Below, piece after piece: positions 8,617 through 19,249 of a stretch of DNA of 64,000 bases (within the stretch, counting starts at the first letter, position 1; each line of letters starts with the position of its first letter). The notes beneath the pieces were generated by a model. The model did not search any database, was not told the DNA's origin, and worked only from the letters and a program-made list of their open reading frames with translations. Made by a program: the position numbers and the translations under genes. The DNA lies in the NCBI RefSeq assembly GCF_000166055.1, contig NC_014664.1, positions 1,804,001 to 1,868,000 on the forward strand, given 5' to 3'. This stretch comes from Rhodomicrobium vannielii ATCC 17100 (lineage in GTDB: Bacteria > Pseudomonadota > Alphaproteobacteria > Rhizobiales > Rhodomicrobiaceae).

Positions 8617-9909
8617 TTGGCCATCGGAGAGCGAGGCGGCGCCATTTTCGGAGAGCAGGATACCGCCGTCTGCGATGAAACGGCCGGAACCGCATTTCCT
8701 ATTCCAAGCGCCGCTTGCGCCTCCACGGCTTCCCCGCTGTCAGCCATAAAGGTTAATCCGCCGGTCTATCGTCCGGCGAAAGTTTCACGCTCCGACGTGA
8801 CGGAAGCCCCTTCGTCCGCAATTTACGGCGCGCTCGACCTCGGCACCAACAATTGCCGCCTCCTCGTCGCACGGCCCTCGCGTCGCGGCTTCTTCGTGAT
8901 CGACGCCTTCTCGCGCATCATCAAGCTCGGCGAAGGGGTCAGCATATCGGGCGTGCTGTCGGAAGAGGCCATCACCCGCACTATCGAAGCGCTCAAAGTG
9001 TGCTCCGCCAAGATGACACGGCGCGGCGTGACGCGTTCGCGGCTCGTGGCGACGGAAGCCTGCCGGATCGCGAAGAACGGGCCGGACTTCATCGCCCGCG
9101 TGAAGCGTGAGACGGGCCTCTCGCTCGAAATTATCGGCCGGGAGACCGAAGCGCGCCTTGCCGTATCGGGCTGTGCCTCGCTCATCGACAAGCAGAGCGA
9201 CTATGCGCTCATCTTCGATATCGGCGGCGGCTCGTCGGAATTCGTCTGGCTCAACCTCAAGACCGGGCGGCGCGCGCGGCGCATCTCCATTGAGGATCGT
9301 CTCCGCATTCAGGATTGCATCGAGGCGTGGACGTCCCTGCCCTTCGGCGTGGTGACGCTCGCGGAACGCTTCGGGTCGAGCCGTGCCGAGGGCTTCCAGT
9401 TCGAGGACATGGTGCGTTTCGTGCAGGCGGAACTTGAACCCTTCAGCCGGGTGAACGGTATCGGCGCGAAGATCGCAAGCGCCGATACGCATCTGCTCGG
9501 CACGTCGGGCACGGTGACGACCATCGCGGGCGTCTATCTGGGCCTCGCTGAATACACGCGCGCAAAGGTCGATGGCTGCTGGCTCTCGACCGACAGCATC
9601 CGCGACGTGTCGAAACGCATCGCGGCGATGAACTGGGCGGAGCGCGCGGCGCAGCCCTGCATCGGGGCGGAACGGGCGGATCTCATCCTCGCGGGCTGCG
9701 CGATCATGGAAGCGATGATCCGCGTCTGGCCGGTGAATTCCCTGCGTGTCGCCGACCGGGGCTTGCGCGAAGGCATCCTCGCAACGCTGATCGCCGAAGA
9801 CGCCATACGCGAGCGCGGCGTCGGCGAAAAAAATGTCGGCAAACTTCGTCTCGATCCGGCATTATCGGCGCATGACGAAGCGAGAGCAAAATCCGGACCG
9901 ATCCTTTAA
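8617..9909 (+). CDS. ppx: Ppx/GppA family exopolyphosphatase/guanosine pentaphosphate phosphatase
   Basis: A cytoplasmic ASKHA-fold phosphatase that trims inorganic polyphosphate or pppGpp. The phosphate-1 loop ALDLGTNNCRLL and the phosphate-2 loop FDIGGGSSEF are clear, with a third glycine-rich stretch LLGTSGTVTT. Start: the frame is open back to TTG 8530 and ATG 8536, but GGAGG at 8607-8611 positions a TTG start at 8617, giving 430 residues. The first 65 or so residues before the catalytic core are low-complexity and may be poorly conserved. The stop overlaps the start of rlmE by 38 bp, so the two genes are probably co-translated. Confidence 0.88.
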   Translation: MAIGERGGAIFGEQDTAVCDETAGTAFPIPSAACASTASPLSAIKVNPPVYRPAKVSRSDVTEAPSSAIYGALDLGTNNCRLLVARPSRRGFFVIDAFSRIIKLGEGVSISGVLSEEAITRTIEALKVCSAKMTRRGVTRSRLVATEACRIAKNGPDFIARVKRETGLSLEIIGRETEARLAVSGCASLIDKQSDYALIFDIGGGSSEFVWLNLKTGRRARRISIEDRLRIQDCIEAWTSLPFGVVTLAERFGSSRAEGFQFEDMVRFVQAELEPFSRVNGIGAKIASADTHLLGTSGTVTTIAGVYLGLAEYTRAKVDGCWLSTDSIRDVSKRIAAMNWAERAAQPCIGAERADLILAGCAIMEAMIRVWPVNSLRVADRGLREGILATLIAEDAIRERGVGEKNVGKLRLDPALSAHDEARAKSGPIL

Positions 9910-10594
9910 GATCAAGCTGAAGAAGACGCGCGGGCGCACGGCCTCGCAGCGGCAATGGCTTGAGCGGCAGTTGAACGACCCTTATGTCGCCGCGGCGAAG
10001 CGTGACGGCTACCGAAGTCGCGCCGCCTACAAGCTCGAAGAGATCGCTGAGAAATACGGGCTTCTGAAGCCCGGCGACATTGTCGTCGACCTTGGAGCCG
10101 CACCCGGCGGCTGGAGCCAGGTTGCGGCGAATCGCGTGAAGGCGGCGGATGGGCGCGGCGCGGTCGTCGCGCTCGACTATCTCGATTTCGACGCGATCCC
10201 GGGCGTGACTATCCTCCAGCAGGATTTTACCGATCCCGTCGCCGACGGACGTCTGCTCGACATGCTGGCAGGCCGCCGCCCGAACGCGGTCCTGTCCGAC
10301 ATGGCCGCGCCCACGACGGGCCACCGCCAGACCGACCATTTGCGCATCATGGGGCTCGCCGAGGAAGCGCTGGCCTTCGCCGTGCGCGTGATGGCTCCGG
10401 GCGGCTTTTTCCTCTCGAAAGTGTTTCAGGGTGGCAGCGAGAAGAGTCTGCTCGACGTGCTGAAGCGCGATTTCGCGACCGTGCGCCACATCAAGCCGAA
10501 GGCGAGCCGGGCGGAAAGCCCAGAGCTATACGTGCTGGCGACGGGGTTCCGCGGGAAAGCGCGTGAGCAGGATAGCGCCGAGGAAGAGGAATAG
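9872..10594 (+). CDS. rlmE: 23S rRNA (uridine-2'-O)-methyltransferase RlmE (FtsJ/RrmJ)
   Basis: A 240-residue SAM-dependent methyltransferase that 2'-O-methylates U2552 (E. coli numbering) in the A-loop of 23S rRNA of the 50S subunit. The SAM motif VVDLGAAPGGWSQVA is clear, and the K-D-K-E catalytic set fits RSRAAYKL, VLSDMAAP, FLSKVFQG and SPELYVLA. The ATG at 9872 (MTKREQNPDRS) is preferred to the open frame from 9833, because the latter residues derive from the ppx reading frame overlap. It is translationally coupled to ppx, an arrangement common in alphaproteobacteria. Confidence 0.94.
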   Translation: MTKREQNPDRSFKIKLKKTRGRTASQRQWLERQLNDPYVAAAKRDGYRSRAAYKLEEIAEKYGLLKPGDIVVDLGAAPGGWSQVAANRVKAADGRGAVVALDYLDFDAIPGVTILQQDFTDPVADGRLLDMLAGRRPNAVLSDMAAPTTGHRQTDHLRIMGLAEEALAFAVRVMAPGGFFLSKVFQGGSEKSLLDVLKRDFATVRHIKPKASRAESPELYVLATGFRGKAREQDSAEEEE

Positions 10595-10791
10595 CCCTCA
10601 AGCGACACCCGTGCCCAGCGGTGAACAACCTGATTAATTTGAAATGTTCGCCGCCACGCAGGATCGTCGCCCGCGCGCTGGTTGCTTACCCAAGCCCCGA
10701 TGGATCCAGCGCGTCAGGAACGCCGGTCATGCTTCGATCCAAGTCGGAAAGAGTCGAGGTGAACGGCAAAAGATGACGGCATGGGACATAC

Positions 10792-10821
10792 AAAAACCCC
10801 CAGCTTTCACAGGGGGTTTTT
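10792..10821. terminator. Bidirectional intrinsic terminator
   Basis: AAAAACCCCC, a 10-nt loop, then GGGGGTTTTT. It serves the convergent ends of ppx-rlmE and the minus-strand gene ending at 10854. Confidence 0.9.
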
Positions 10822-10853
10822 AAATGTCTGCTCGCCATGGCGGTCGAAGAAGC

Positions 10854-11402
10854 CTACGCCGCCACGCTCGCGGATTCCGTCAGAGGCTCGCCCGCGTGGG
10901 CCCTGGCAAAGCGGATGCCGTCAAGCGCCAGATAATGCGAGCGGAAAACCTTCCGGTCGAAAATGACGGTCCCATAGAAATAAAGACGCGGAATCGCGTC
11001 GGTAAGGCCGTTCGCCGTCGCGTAAGCGTCCCATTCCTTGCCTGCCTTCGCCCATGACGCATCGTCGAAGCCGGGAGCAAACGCAATCGCCGGGCCAGCC
11101 TCGCCGCCCGTCGGCGGCTTCAGATAGGCGAACTCGCCCATGCGATCGTCCTGACGCGCGAAATCCTTCCGCGAGAAACTGAGGTTGCGCTTGCTGAAGG
11201 TGGACAGAATGACGACCTGCTTGCCGGACCATTTGTAGCGCGGCACCCCGAACAACGAATATTTCGTGTGAGCGGCGAATTCAGCGAACGTGATGGGCGA
11301 GTATTTCACGCCATTGTACTCATACGGGTCAACGGGGGTGACTGCCTCATCGGAGGTCTGAGCGATGGCCTCGCCTTGTTCGATCGGTTGTTCTTCGGTC
11401 AT
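10854..11402 (-). CDS. Hypothetical protein
   Basis: A 182-residue soluble protein that I do not recognise. The N-terminal 25 residues are acidic and Gln/Glu-rich. The centre has aromatic and basic segments (YSLFGVPRYKW, SKRNLSFSRKDFARQDDRMG). The C-terminal half has no membrane segment or cysteine pairs. A bidirectional terminator follows the stop, and codon use is like its neighbours, which argues for a real gene. ATG 11402 (MTEEQP) or ATG 11408 could start it. It stands alone between rlmE and the rhomboid gene. Confidence 0.6.
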   Translation of the reverse strand: MTEEQPIEQGEAIAQTSDEAVTPVDPYEYNGVKYSPITFAEFAAHTKYSLFGVPRYKWSGKQVVILSTFSKRNLSFSRKDFARQDDRMGEFAYLKPPTGGEAGPAIAFAPGFDDASWAKAGKEWDAYATANGLTDAIPRLYFYGTVIFDRKVFRSHYLALDGIRFARAHAGEPLTESASVAA

Positions 11403-11551
11403 CTCCACCGCATCTCTCTAACAGTTACCGGGACAGCGTCCTTGCCAGCAGTGCCGCATGACGCAGGTATTCAACCGCAATTTTCTCCGCCACTGTGGCA
11501 AAACGGGGACAGATGCGCAAGGCGTCCATGCGCCGCGCTGCGACGAAAGGC

Positions 11552-12331
11552 TTATCCCCACGGGCCGGGCTTCCAGGGTCGCCCGGCGTCTGGCGATGCG
11601 GTCGCGACCGGCGGCAGAAAACGCGGCGGCTGCGCCTCGTCATAGGTTCGATCGGGGGCGAAGCGCCAAAGCGGGATCAGCGCCACGCCCGCCGCAAACC
11701 CGCCGATATGCGCCCACCACGCAATGCCGCCGCCCGTATTCGCGTCGCCCGACAGGTCGATGAACCCCTGCGCGAACTGAAAGCCGAACCAAACGAGCGC
11801 GAAGAAAAGGGCGGGCACCCTGAAAAACAGCGGAATGACGACGATCAGAATCAGGATCGTGAGGCGCGCGCGCGGGAACGTGGTGGCGTAGCCGCCAAGC
11901 ACACCCGCGATGGCCCCTGACGCGCCAAGCGTCGGCACGTCCGAAAGCTGGTTGAACCACGCATGCACGTAGCTCGCGGAGACACCGCAAAGGAGGTAGA
12001 AGCAAAGAAACTGCCAGCGCCCCACGCGCCCTTCAAGCGACGCGCCGAAGATGAACAGCATCCACATGTTGAGGATGAGGTGCCACCATCCGCCATGCAT
12101 GAAGGTGCCGGAAATGAAGGGTAGATAATCGGTGCCGGGAAGGCCTGTATAGGCGGCCCAGACCGGATCGAAATACCGGCGCGGAATGAGCGCGTAGTCT
12201 ATCGCGAAGGCGTGTGCCTCGCTCTGGCTGAGGCTCGACTGGTAAAAGAAGACGAGCGCGTTGACGAGGATCAAGGCGTAGGTGACGACCGGCGCGAACG
12301 GGATTCGGATCGAATCTTTGATCGGGAACAT
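11552..12331 (-). CDS. Rhomboid family intramembrane serine protease
   Basis: A 259-residue polytopic membrane protein with about six hydrophobic segments. The rhomboid active-site parts are visible: H79-x4-H84-x3-N88 in TM2, the nucleophile S138 in GASGAIAGV and catalytic H208 in WWAHIGG. Rhomboids cleave transmembrane substrates within the bilayer. The frame is open to 12451, but ATG 12331 (MFPIKD) has GGAAGGA upstream and starts just before the first membrane segment. The alpha/beta hydrolase gene ends 17 bp upstream on the same strand, so the two form a likely operon. The substrate is unknown. Confidence 0.9.
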   Translation of the reverse strand: MFPIKDSIRIPFAPVVTYALILVNALVFFYQSSLSQSEAHAFAIDYALIPRRYFDPVWAAYTGLPGTDYLPFISGTFMHGGWWHLILNMWMLFIFGASLEGRVGRWQFLCFYLLCGVSASYVHAWFNQLSDVPTLGASGAIAGVLGGYATTFPRARLTILILIVVIPLFFRVPALFFALVWFGFQFAQGFIDLSGDANTGGGIAWWAHIGGFAAGVALIPLWRFAPDRTYDEAQPPRFLPPVATASPDAGRPWKPGPWG

Positions 12332-12348
12332 GCGGCGTCCTTCCCGTC

Positions 12349-13275
12349 TTACGACGCAGCGGTGATGCTGTCCTTGAGCGCGCCGAGAACCTCCTCCATG
12401 TGATCGAAGATCCAGTAATGACCCGCGCCGACAACGCGAACAGGTCTGCATTGCGGCACAAGCTCACCGAGATGCAACGCGGCCGAAACCGGCACGTTCC
12501 GGTCGGCCAGCCCCTGCCAGAGGAGGAACGGCGCCTCGATCGCCTCGAACGGAATGTCCCACCGCTCCGAGAAAATCCTGAACTCCTGCACGACACCGCG
12601 AATGCCCGGCCGGATGCCCTCGATCACGCCCGCGAGCACGTTCGCCTTGACCTCCGGCCGCGACAGGATCGGCGCGTCGGCTGGCCCCGCGCGGCGCATC
12701 AGCCCGCGAAACATGGCGTCCGGCGCGGCCTTGAACAGCGCGCGGCTCAGCGAAAAGACGCCCGTCATCGCGAGCGTATAGTGTGGCATGGAACGAAAGA
12801 AGATCGCCTCGCCGCGCGGCAGATTTGCCGGGCCTTCGGGCGGGCACATCGGACCGACAGGGCTGACGAGCGCGGCGGCCATCACGCGGTCGGGTAGAAG
12901 TGCGGCGCACGCAGCGGCATAAGGCCCACCGCCCGAGACGCCCGCCACCGCGAACCGCCCGATGCCTAGGCGATCCGCGAGCGCCGCCACGTCCCCCGGC
13001 CAGTCGACGAGCTTCCTCCCCGGCTGGAAGTCCGATGCCCCGAAGCCAGGCCGGTCGGGTGAAATGAGGCGCAGGCCGAGCCTACGCGCGGGCGCGTCAG
13101 CCAGCCGATACATGAGGCGCGATCCGGGCGTCCCGTGAAAGACGAAGACGGGCAGCCCCGCGTCGTCGCCATATTCAGACCATGCGAGCTTGCGGCCGCC
13201 GGAAAGCGCCAGCGTTCGCGGCTCCCCCGCGAAAACGGCGGCGTTGCTATGCCGGGTGCTGGTTGCAAACGCCAT
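12349..13275 (-). CDS. Alpha/beta hydrolase
   Basis: A 308-residue alpha/beta-hydrolase-fold protein. The catalytic triad can be placed: S114 in GVSGGG, D258 in GLADRNVP and H286 in GAGHYW. The oxyanion-hole region FHGTPGSR lies at about 46-53. No signal peptide is evident, so it is probably cytoplasmic. ATG 13275 follows CCGGAGGGGCGC at good spacing and is chosen over the upstream ATG 13299. It leads a two-gene unit with the rhomboid protease and is divergent from hsp20. The substrate is unknown. Confidence 0.88.
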   Translation of the reverse strand: MAFATSTRHSNAAVFAGEPRTLALSGGRKLAWSEYGDDAGLPVFVFHGTPGSRLMYRLADAPARRLGLRLISPDRPGFGASDFQPGRKLVDWPGDVAALADRLGIGRFAVAGVSGGGPYAAACAALLPDRVMAAALVSPVGPMCPPEGPANLPRGEAIFFRSMPHYTLAMTGVFSLSRALFKAAPDAMFRGLMRRAGPADAPILSRPEVKANVLAGVIEGIRPGIRGVVQEFRIFSERWDIPFEAIEAPFLLWQGLADRNVPVSAALHLGELVPQCRPVRVVGAGHYWIFDHMEEVLGALKDSITAAS

Positions 13276-13327
13276 GATGCGCCCCTCCGGTTGAAACATC
13301 GCATGCGGATTTAAATATAGAAAAGAA

Positions 13328-13347
13328 CCGCCTCAAGAATGAGGCGG
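13328..13347 (+). promoter_or_regulatory. Hairpin in the hsp20 leader
   Basis: A perfect 7-bp stem CCGCCTC / GAGGCGG with a 6-nt loop lies 40 bp before the hsp20 start. It does not cover the ribosome binding site and lacks a T-tract. A heat-responsive RNA role is possible but unsupported. Confidence 0.3.
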
Positions 13348-13386
13348 CCATCTCGGAATGTTAGCACATCAGACAAGGAGAGAACG

Positions 13387-13893
13387 ATGGCTGACGAAGG
13401 TTCGAGCAAAGGTCGTGGCGCCCCGCCCCCGCGCTACGGAGACCCGTTTCAATCGTTCCGAACGGAAATGGACAGGCTTTTCGAAAACTTTCTCTCGGGA
13501 GTTCCGCAACTCGCCGGTTTTCGGCAGGGCGTTCCGGCAGGCCACGGCCTGACGCCGTCTCTCGACGTGAAAGAGACCGACAAGGAACTCGTGGTGAAAG
13601 CGGAACTGCCCGGCATCGATGAGAAGGATCTGCAACTGACGGTGCACAACGGGCAGCTTCGCATCAGCGGAGAGAAGAAAAGCGAGAAGTCGGAGGAGCA
13701 TGAAAACTATTACGTGAAGGAGCGCAACTTCGGCTCGTTCACGCGCACGATCCCGCTACCCGACACCATCGATGAGGACAAGGTCGAGGCGACCTTCGAC
13801 AACGGTGTGCTTACGGTTACTCTGGCGAAGAAGGACGATCACATAAAGCCGCAGAAGAAGATCGAAATCAAAAGCGGTCAAATCTCCACTTAG
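13387..13893 (+). CDS. Small heat shock protein, Hsp20/alpha-crystallin family
   Basis: A 168-residue ATP-independent holdase chaperone. The alpha-crystallin domain spans about 55-160, with P-x-LDVKETDKELVVKAELPGI and the signature NGVLTVTLAKK near the end. The N-terminal arm is Gly/Pro/Phe-rich, as usual. AAGGAGAG precedes ATG 13387 at ideal spacing; the frame continues upstream to 13339 but without a ribosome site. A strong terminator follows. Heat induction is expected from the family. A possible weak RpoH-type promoter (TTGAAA at about 13291) lies upstream. Confidence 0.94.
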   Translation: MADEGSSKGRGAPPPRYGDPFQSFRTEMDRLFENFLSGVPQLAGFRQGVPAGHGLTPSLDVKETDKELVVKAELPGIDEKDLQLTVHNGQLRISGEKKSEKSEEHENYYVKERNFGSFTRTIPLPDTIDEDKVEATFDNGVLTVTLAKKDDHIKPQKKIEIKSGQIST

Positions 13894-13909
13894 TCCGCGC
13901 GTGACCAAC

Positions 13910-13943
13910 AAAGGCGGCGCGATAAATCACCGCGCCGCCTTTT
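13910..13943. terminator. Intrinsic terminator after hsp20
   Basis: AAAGGCGGCGCG, a 9-nt loop, CGCGCCGCCTTTT: a long GC-rich stem with flanking A and T tracts, 17 bp after the hsp20 stop. Confidence 0.92.
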
Positions 13944-13980
13944 CACGGTTTGGTGCCTTCGTTCACGTTTCGTTAACAAC

Positions 13981-13989
13981 TTATCCACA
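13981..13989 (+). promoter_or_regulatory. Perfect DnaA box upstream of ribonucleotide reductase
   Basis: TTATCCACA matches the consensus DnaA-ATP binding nonamer exactly and lies 45 bp before the ribonucleotide reductase start. In E. coli DnaA controls nrdAB, so a link between initiation and dNTP supply is plausible. A single box can arise by chance. Confidence 0.4.
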
Positions 13990-14025
13990 TGGCAGACTTG
14001 ACACTCCAGGACAAAAGGGGAACAT

Positions 14026-16356
14026 TTGGGGATCGTAACGCGTATATCAAAAGGTTTGGACGCTTCGATGCTGATCCCGATTTCCCGGCAGATATGGGAA
14101 GCCAAGTATCGTTACACGCCCGCCCATGGCGAACCTGAGCAATCAGTGGAGGAAACTTTCGCCCGCGTGGCAAGGGCGGCCGCATTGGCAGAACAAGAAG
14201 CCAGCCAGAAAGATTGGGAGAAGCGCTTTCTGGATGCGATGGCGGATTTCGCCTTCATACCGGCGGGACGCATCCTCGCGGGAGCTGGCACGGGCCGCGA
14301 CGTCACCTTGTTCAATTGCTTCGTCATGGGCGAGATCGGCGACGATATGGGCTCGATCTTCGCGCATGTCCGGGAGGCTGCGCTGACGCTCCAGCAGGGC
14401 GGCGGTATCGGCCACGATTTCTCCACGCTGCGGCCAAAGGGCGCGCCCGTGAAGGGGGTGGGCGCGGATGCGTCCGGCCCGGTCAGCTTCATGGACGTGT
14501 GGGATGCGATGTGCCGAACGATCATGTCCGCCGGATCGCGCCGCGGCGCCATGATGGGCACGCTCCGCTGCGATCATCCCGACATCGAAGCCTTCATCGA
14601 GGCGAAGGCGGACCCTGCGCGGCTCCGAAACTTCAATCTTTCGGTGCTCGTGACAGACGCTTTCATGGAGGCGGTGAAGGCGGATGCGCGCTGGCCGCTC
14701 ACGTTCGAAGGCACCGTTTTCCGCGAGGTTAGCGCACGCGGCCTGTGGCTGAAGATCATGCGCAGCGCTTACGACTATGCGGAGCCGGGCGTCATCTTCA
14801 TCGACCGCGTCAACGCCGCCAACAATCTTGCGTGGTGCGAGACGATCTCGGCAACAAACCCTTGCGGCGAGCAGCCCTTGCCGCCTTACGGCGCCTGTCT
14901 TCTCGGGTCAATCAACCTCGCCGCGCTGATCGAAAAGCCCTTTGAACCCGAGGCCCGGCTTGACGAGGCGCGCCTTGAAAGGCTTGTGCCCGTCGCCGTG
15001 CGGCTTCTCGACAACATCATCGACGTGTCGCGCTACCCGCTGCCATCGCAGGAACGCGAAGCGAAGGCGAAGCGGCGCATCGGCCTTGGCGTCACGGGGC
15101 TTGCAGACGCGCTGATCTTTTGTGGCGCGCATTATGGCGAGGAAAGCGGGCGCGCACTCGCGGCGTCGTGGATGGCGCGCATTTCGGAGCTCGCTTACGA
15201 GGCCAGCGCGGCACTCGCGAAAGAAAAGGGCGCTTTTCCCCTGTTCGACGCCGAGGCTTTCCTCGCGCGCCCGTTCCCCGCCTCGCTTCCGCCACCGCTG
15301 CAAAAGGCCATCCGGCAACATGGCATCCGAAACGGCGTTCTGACCTCGATCGCTCCCACGGGCACGATTTCGCTTCTGGCGGGCAATGTCTCCAGCGGCG
15401 TCGAACCCGTTTTCGATTTCGAGTTCAGCAGGCGGGTGCTCCAGCCGGATGGTTCCGCGCGACACGAAACGGTTGAAGATTACGCCGTACGGATCTTCCG
15501 CGAAAGGCAAGGCAGCGAGCCGCTGCCGCCCGCGTTCGTCGCGGCGCGCGAACTGACGCCCGCTCAACACCTTGAAATGCAGGCTGCGCTCCAGCGGCAT
15601 GTCGACGCTTCAATATCCAAAACGGTCAATTGTCCGGCGTCCATCCCGTTCGAGGACTTTGAAATGTTGTATGCCGACGCATATCGCCTGGGTTTGAAGG
15701 GCTGCACCGCGTATCGCCCCAACGCAGTGACGGGGGAAGTTCTCACGCCCGCTTCCACCGAAGAGCCGCCCGCCCAGCCCGCGCTTCCACTCGCTGCCGC
15801 CGTGGCGCGCGAGGGACACTCCATAGAACCGATACCTCGCTTGCGCGAACCGGTGCTTTCGGGCTTCACCTACAAGCTGAAATGGCCGGGCTCGGACCAC
15901 GCCATCTATGTAACCATCAACGACAGCATCGAGAACGGCGAGCGCCGGCCCTTCGAAATATTCATCAATTCCAAGAATCTGGAGCACTACGCGTGGACAG
16001 TCGCGCTCACGCGCATGATAAGCGCCATTTTTCGGCGCGGCGGTGACGTGAGCTTCGTGGTGGAGGAACTCAAGGCTGTGTTCGATCCGCGCGGCGGCGC
16101 CTGGATGGAGGGGCGTTACGTGCCGAGCCTCCTCGCTGCAATAGGCGACATCGTCGAGCGGCATTTCATCCATATCGGCTTTCATGGCGGGGCTTCCGAA
16201 CTTGCGCGTGCCGTACCGTCGCCGCCGGGAGACGATAGCGTGCAGGAGGGCGGGATATACCTGACGAATTTCTGCCCGAGATGCGGGGCGCCGGGGATGA
16301 TTTCGCAGGAAGGATGCCGTGCCTGCCGCGTCTGCGGGTTCTCCACATGCAATTGA
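14026..16356 (+). CDS. nrdJ: Adenosylcobalamin-dependent (class II) ribonucleotide reductase
   Basis: A 776-residue enzyme that reduces ribonucleotides to deoxyribonucleotides with an adenosylcobalamin-generated thiyl radical; oxygen-independent. The reductase barrel contains NPCGEQPLPPYG (catalytic cysteine about residue 280) and GSINLAAL. The C-terminus carries CPRCG and CRVCGFSTC, the redox/zinc-like Cys tail of class II enzymes. The TTG start at 14026 has AAAAGGGG five bases upstream; ATG 14068 is a shorter alternative. No small beta subunit or NrdI/H lies nearby, consistent with class II. A perfect DnaA box is 45 bp upstream. Confidence 0.92.
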   Translation: MGIVTRISKGLDASMLIPISRQIWEAKYRYTPAHGEPEQSVEETFARVARAAALAEQEASQKDWEKRFLDAMADFAFIPAGRILAGAGTGRDVTLFNCFVMGEIGDDMGSIFAHVREAALTLQQGGGIGHDFSTLRPKGAPVKGVGADASGPVSFMDVWDAMCRTIMSAGSRRGAMMGTLRCDHPDIEAFIEAKADPARLRNFNLSVLVTDAFMEAVKADARWPLTFEGTVFREVSARGLWLKIMRSAYDYAEPGVIFIDRVNAANNLAWCETISATNPCGEQPLPPYGACLLGSINLAALIEKPFEPEARLDEARLERLVPVAVRLLDNIIDVSRYPLPSQEREAKAKRRIGLGVTGLADALIFCGAHYGEESGRALAASWMARISELAYEASAALAKEKGAFPLFDAEAFLARPFPASLPPPLQKAIRQHGIRNGVLTSIAPTGTISLLAGNVSSGVEPVFDFEFSRRVLQPDGSARHETVEDYAVRIFRERQGSEPLPPAFVAARELTPAQHLEMQAALQRHVDASISKTVNCPASIPFEDFEMLYADAYRLGLKGCTAYRPNAVTGEVLTPASTEEPPAQPALPLAAAVAREGHSIEPIPRLREPVLSGFTYKLKWPGSDHAIYVTINDSIENGERRPFEIFINSKNLEHYAWTVALTRMISAIFRRGGDVSFVVEELKAVFDPRGGAWMEGRYVPSLLAAIGDIVERHFIHIGFHGGASELARAVPSPPGDDSVQEGGIYLTNFCPRCGAPGMISQEGCRACRVCGFSTCN

Positions 16357-16457
16357 ACGACGCTTCAGCTCTTCGGGTGTTCGACCTTTGCGCAACTTGC
16401 CCTAGGATGGGCAATCAAACATAAATGACGCTGAAAAAGCGGATTGTGGAGGACGAC

Positions 16458-18404
<1,947 letters not shown>

Positions 18405-18412
18405 TTTGAATC

Positions 18413-18446
18413 GGCGGGGGCGCGCTTCGGCCACCCCCGCCTTTTG
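18413..18446 (+). terminator. Intrinsic terminator after acs
   Basis: GGCGGGGG, a 13-nt loop, CCCCCGCC, then TTTTG, starting 9 bp after the acs stop. Confidence 0.88.
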
Positions 18447-18773
18447 TGATCGTTAAACCTTACGTGGGGCTGTTACTTTGGTGCAACGGCCTTCGGTGAG
18501 AAGCGCTGGCAGTGTCGCGGAAGCATGCATTTTCTCTCGAATCCGGTTAGTAGGCAGGCCGTGGATGACATTGGAAAGAGCCATGCCTGAGCGGAACATC
18601 GACAATGCCGAGGTCAGAGTGAACTTGGGCTTTCGGCCCACGCTCCTGACCCCGGTCATGGAAAGAAACGCACTCGAAAGCAGCGACGTTGAGGACTTTC
18701 TCTCGGTCCGCCTCTCCGCGACCGATGAGCCCGGCAAAGCCGAGGCTGAGCTTTGGCTCAGTTAGGGTTTTGA
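18447..18773. other. Intergenic region with no supported gene
   Basis: A 95-codon plus-strand frame at 18478-18765 and an overlapping minus-strand frame both lack recognisable features, ribosome sites or domain content. I see no RNA gene here. Confidence 0.5.
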
Positions 18774-19101
18774 TCCGACCGCCCCGTAGACAAGCCTGAA
18801 GCGCTCGTCGCTGCTTCGGCTTGCGCCGAAATCGCCCGCGCCCCTATCAGACGGTGCGATCAAGCTGCTTATGACGCCGACGCCTTGCGAAACGCCCTCG
18901 AACAGCGCCGCGCGTGGGGCGATACGCCGTACAGAAGAAGCGCCCGGCCTCTCGGCCTAGCTTTACCGCCGCCGTAACGGCGTTAGCGCTTTTTCAAAAA
19001 ACTTAAACACTTCCGTGCCGTCGCAACTCGATACGACAAGCGGCGACGACAATTTTCTTGCATCTGTCAAGCTCGCGTCAGTCCATATCGACCTAGAGCA
19101 A
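18774..19101 (+). pseudogene. IS5-family transposase remnant (C-terminal part, frameshifted)
   Basis: Broken C-terminal part of a DDE transposase of the IS5 family (IS427-like). Three segments in order match the family end: AAYDADALRNALEQRRAW at 18864-18917 (the family reads YDADW-R-LVEQRGAW), RFFKKLKHFRAVATRYDK at 18987-19040, and GDDNFLASVKLASVHI at 19042-19089 in another frame. A stop at 18975-18977 and a frameshift near 19041 separate them. The N-terminal two thirds, including two catalytic acidic residues, is missing, and no terminal inverted repeats are evident. An old, dead insertion between acs and cimA. Confidence 0.72.
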
Positions 19102-19249
19102 TGGCCGATATTGGACTATATCCGGCAGCTTCGAAGAAATTCTCGCACTCCCAAGCGAAAGAGATTGGCAATTCGTCCGATCGCAGCCCATACGCCTTGG
19201 AAGACCATCCGATTCAAAACGAACGGCTTCCGCACAGTGGAGCAACATT

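Noticed and set aside
13328-13347. Hsp20 leader hairpin as a ROSE thermometer
   Set aside because: It does not pair with the ribosome binding site and lacks the conserved ROSE elements.
18478-18765. 95-codon plus-strand frame between acs and the IS remnant
   Set aside because: No ribosome site, signal or domain, and an equally long frame lies on the other strand.
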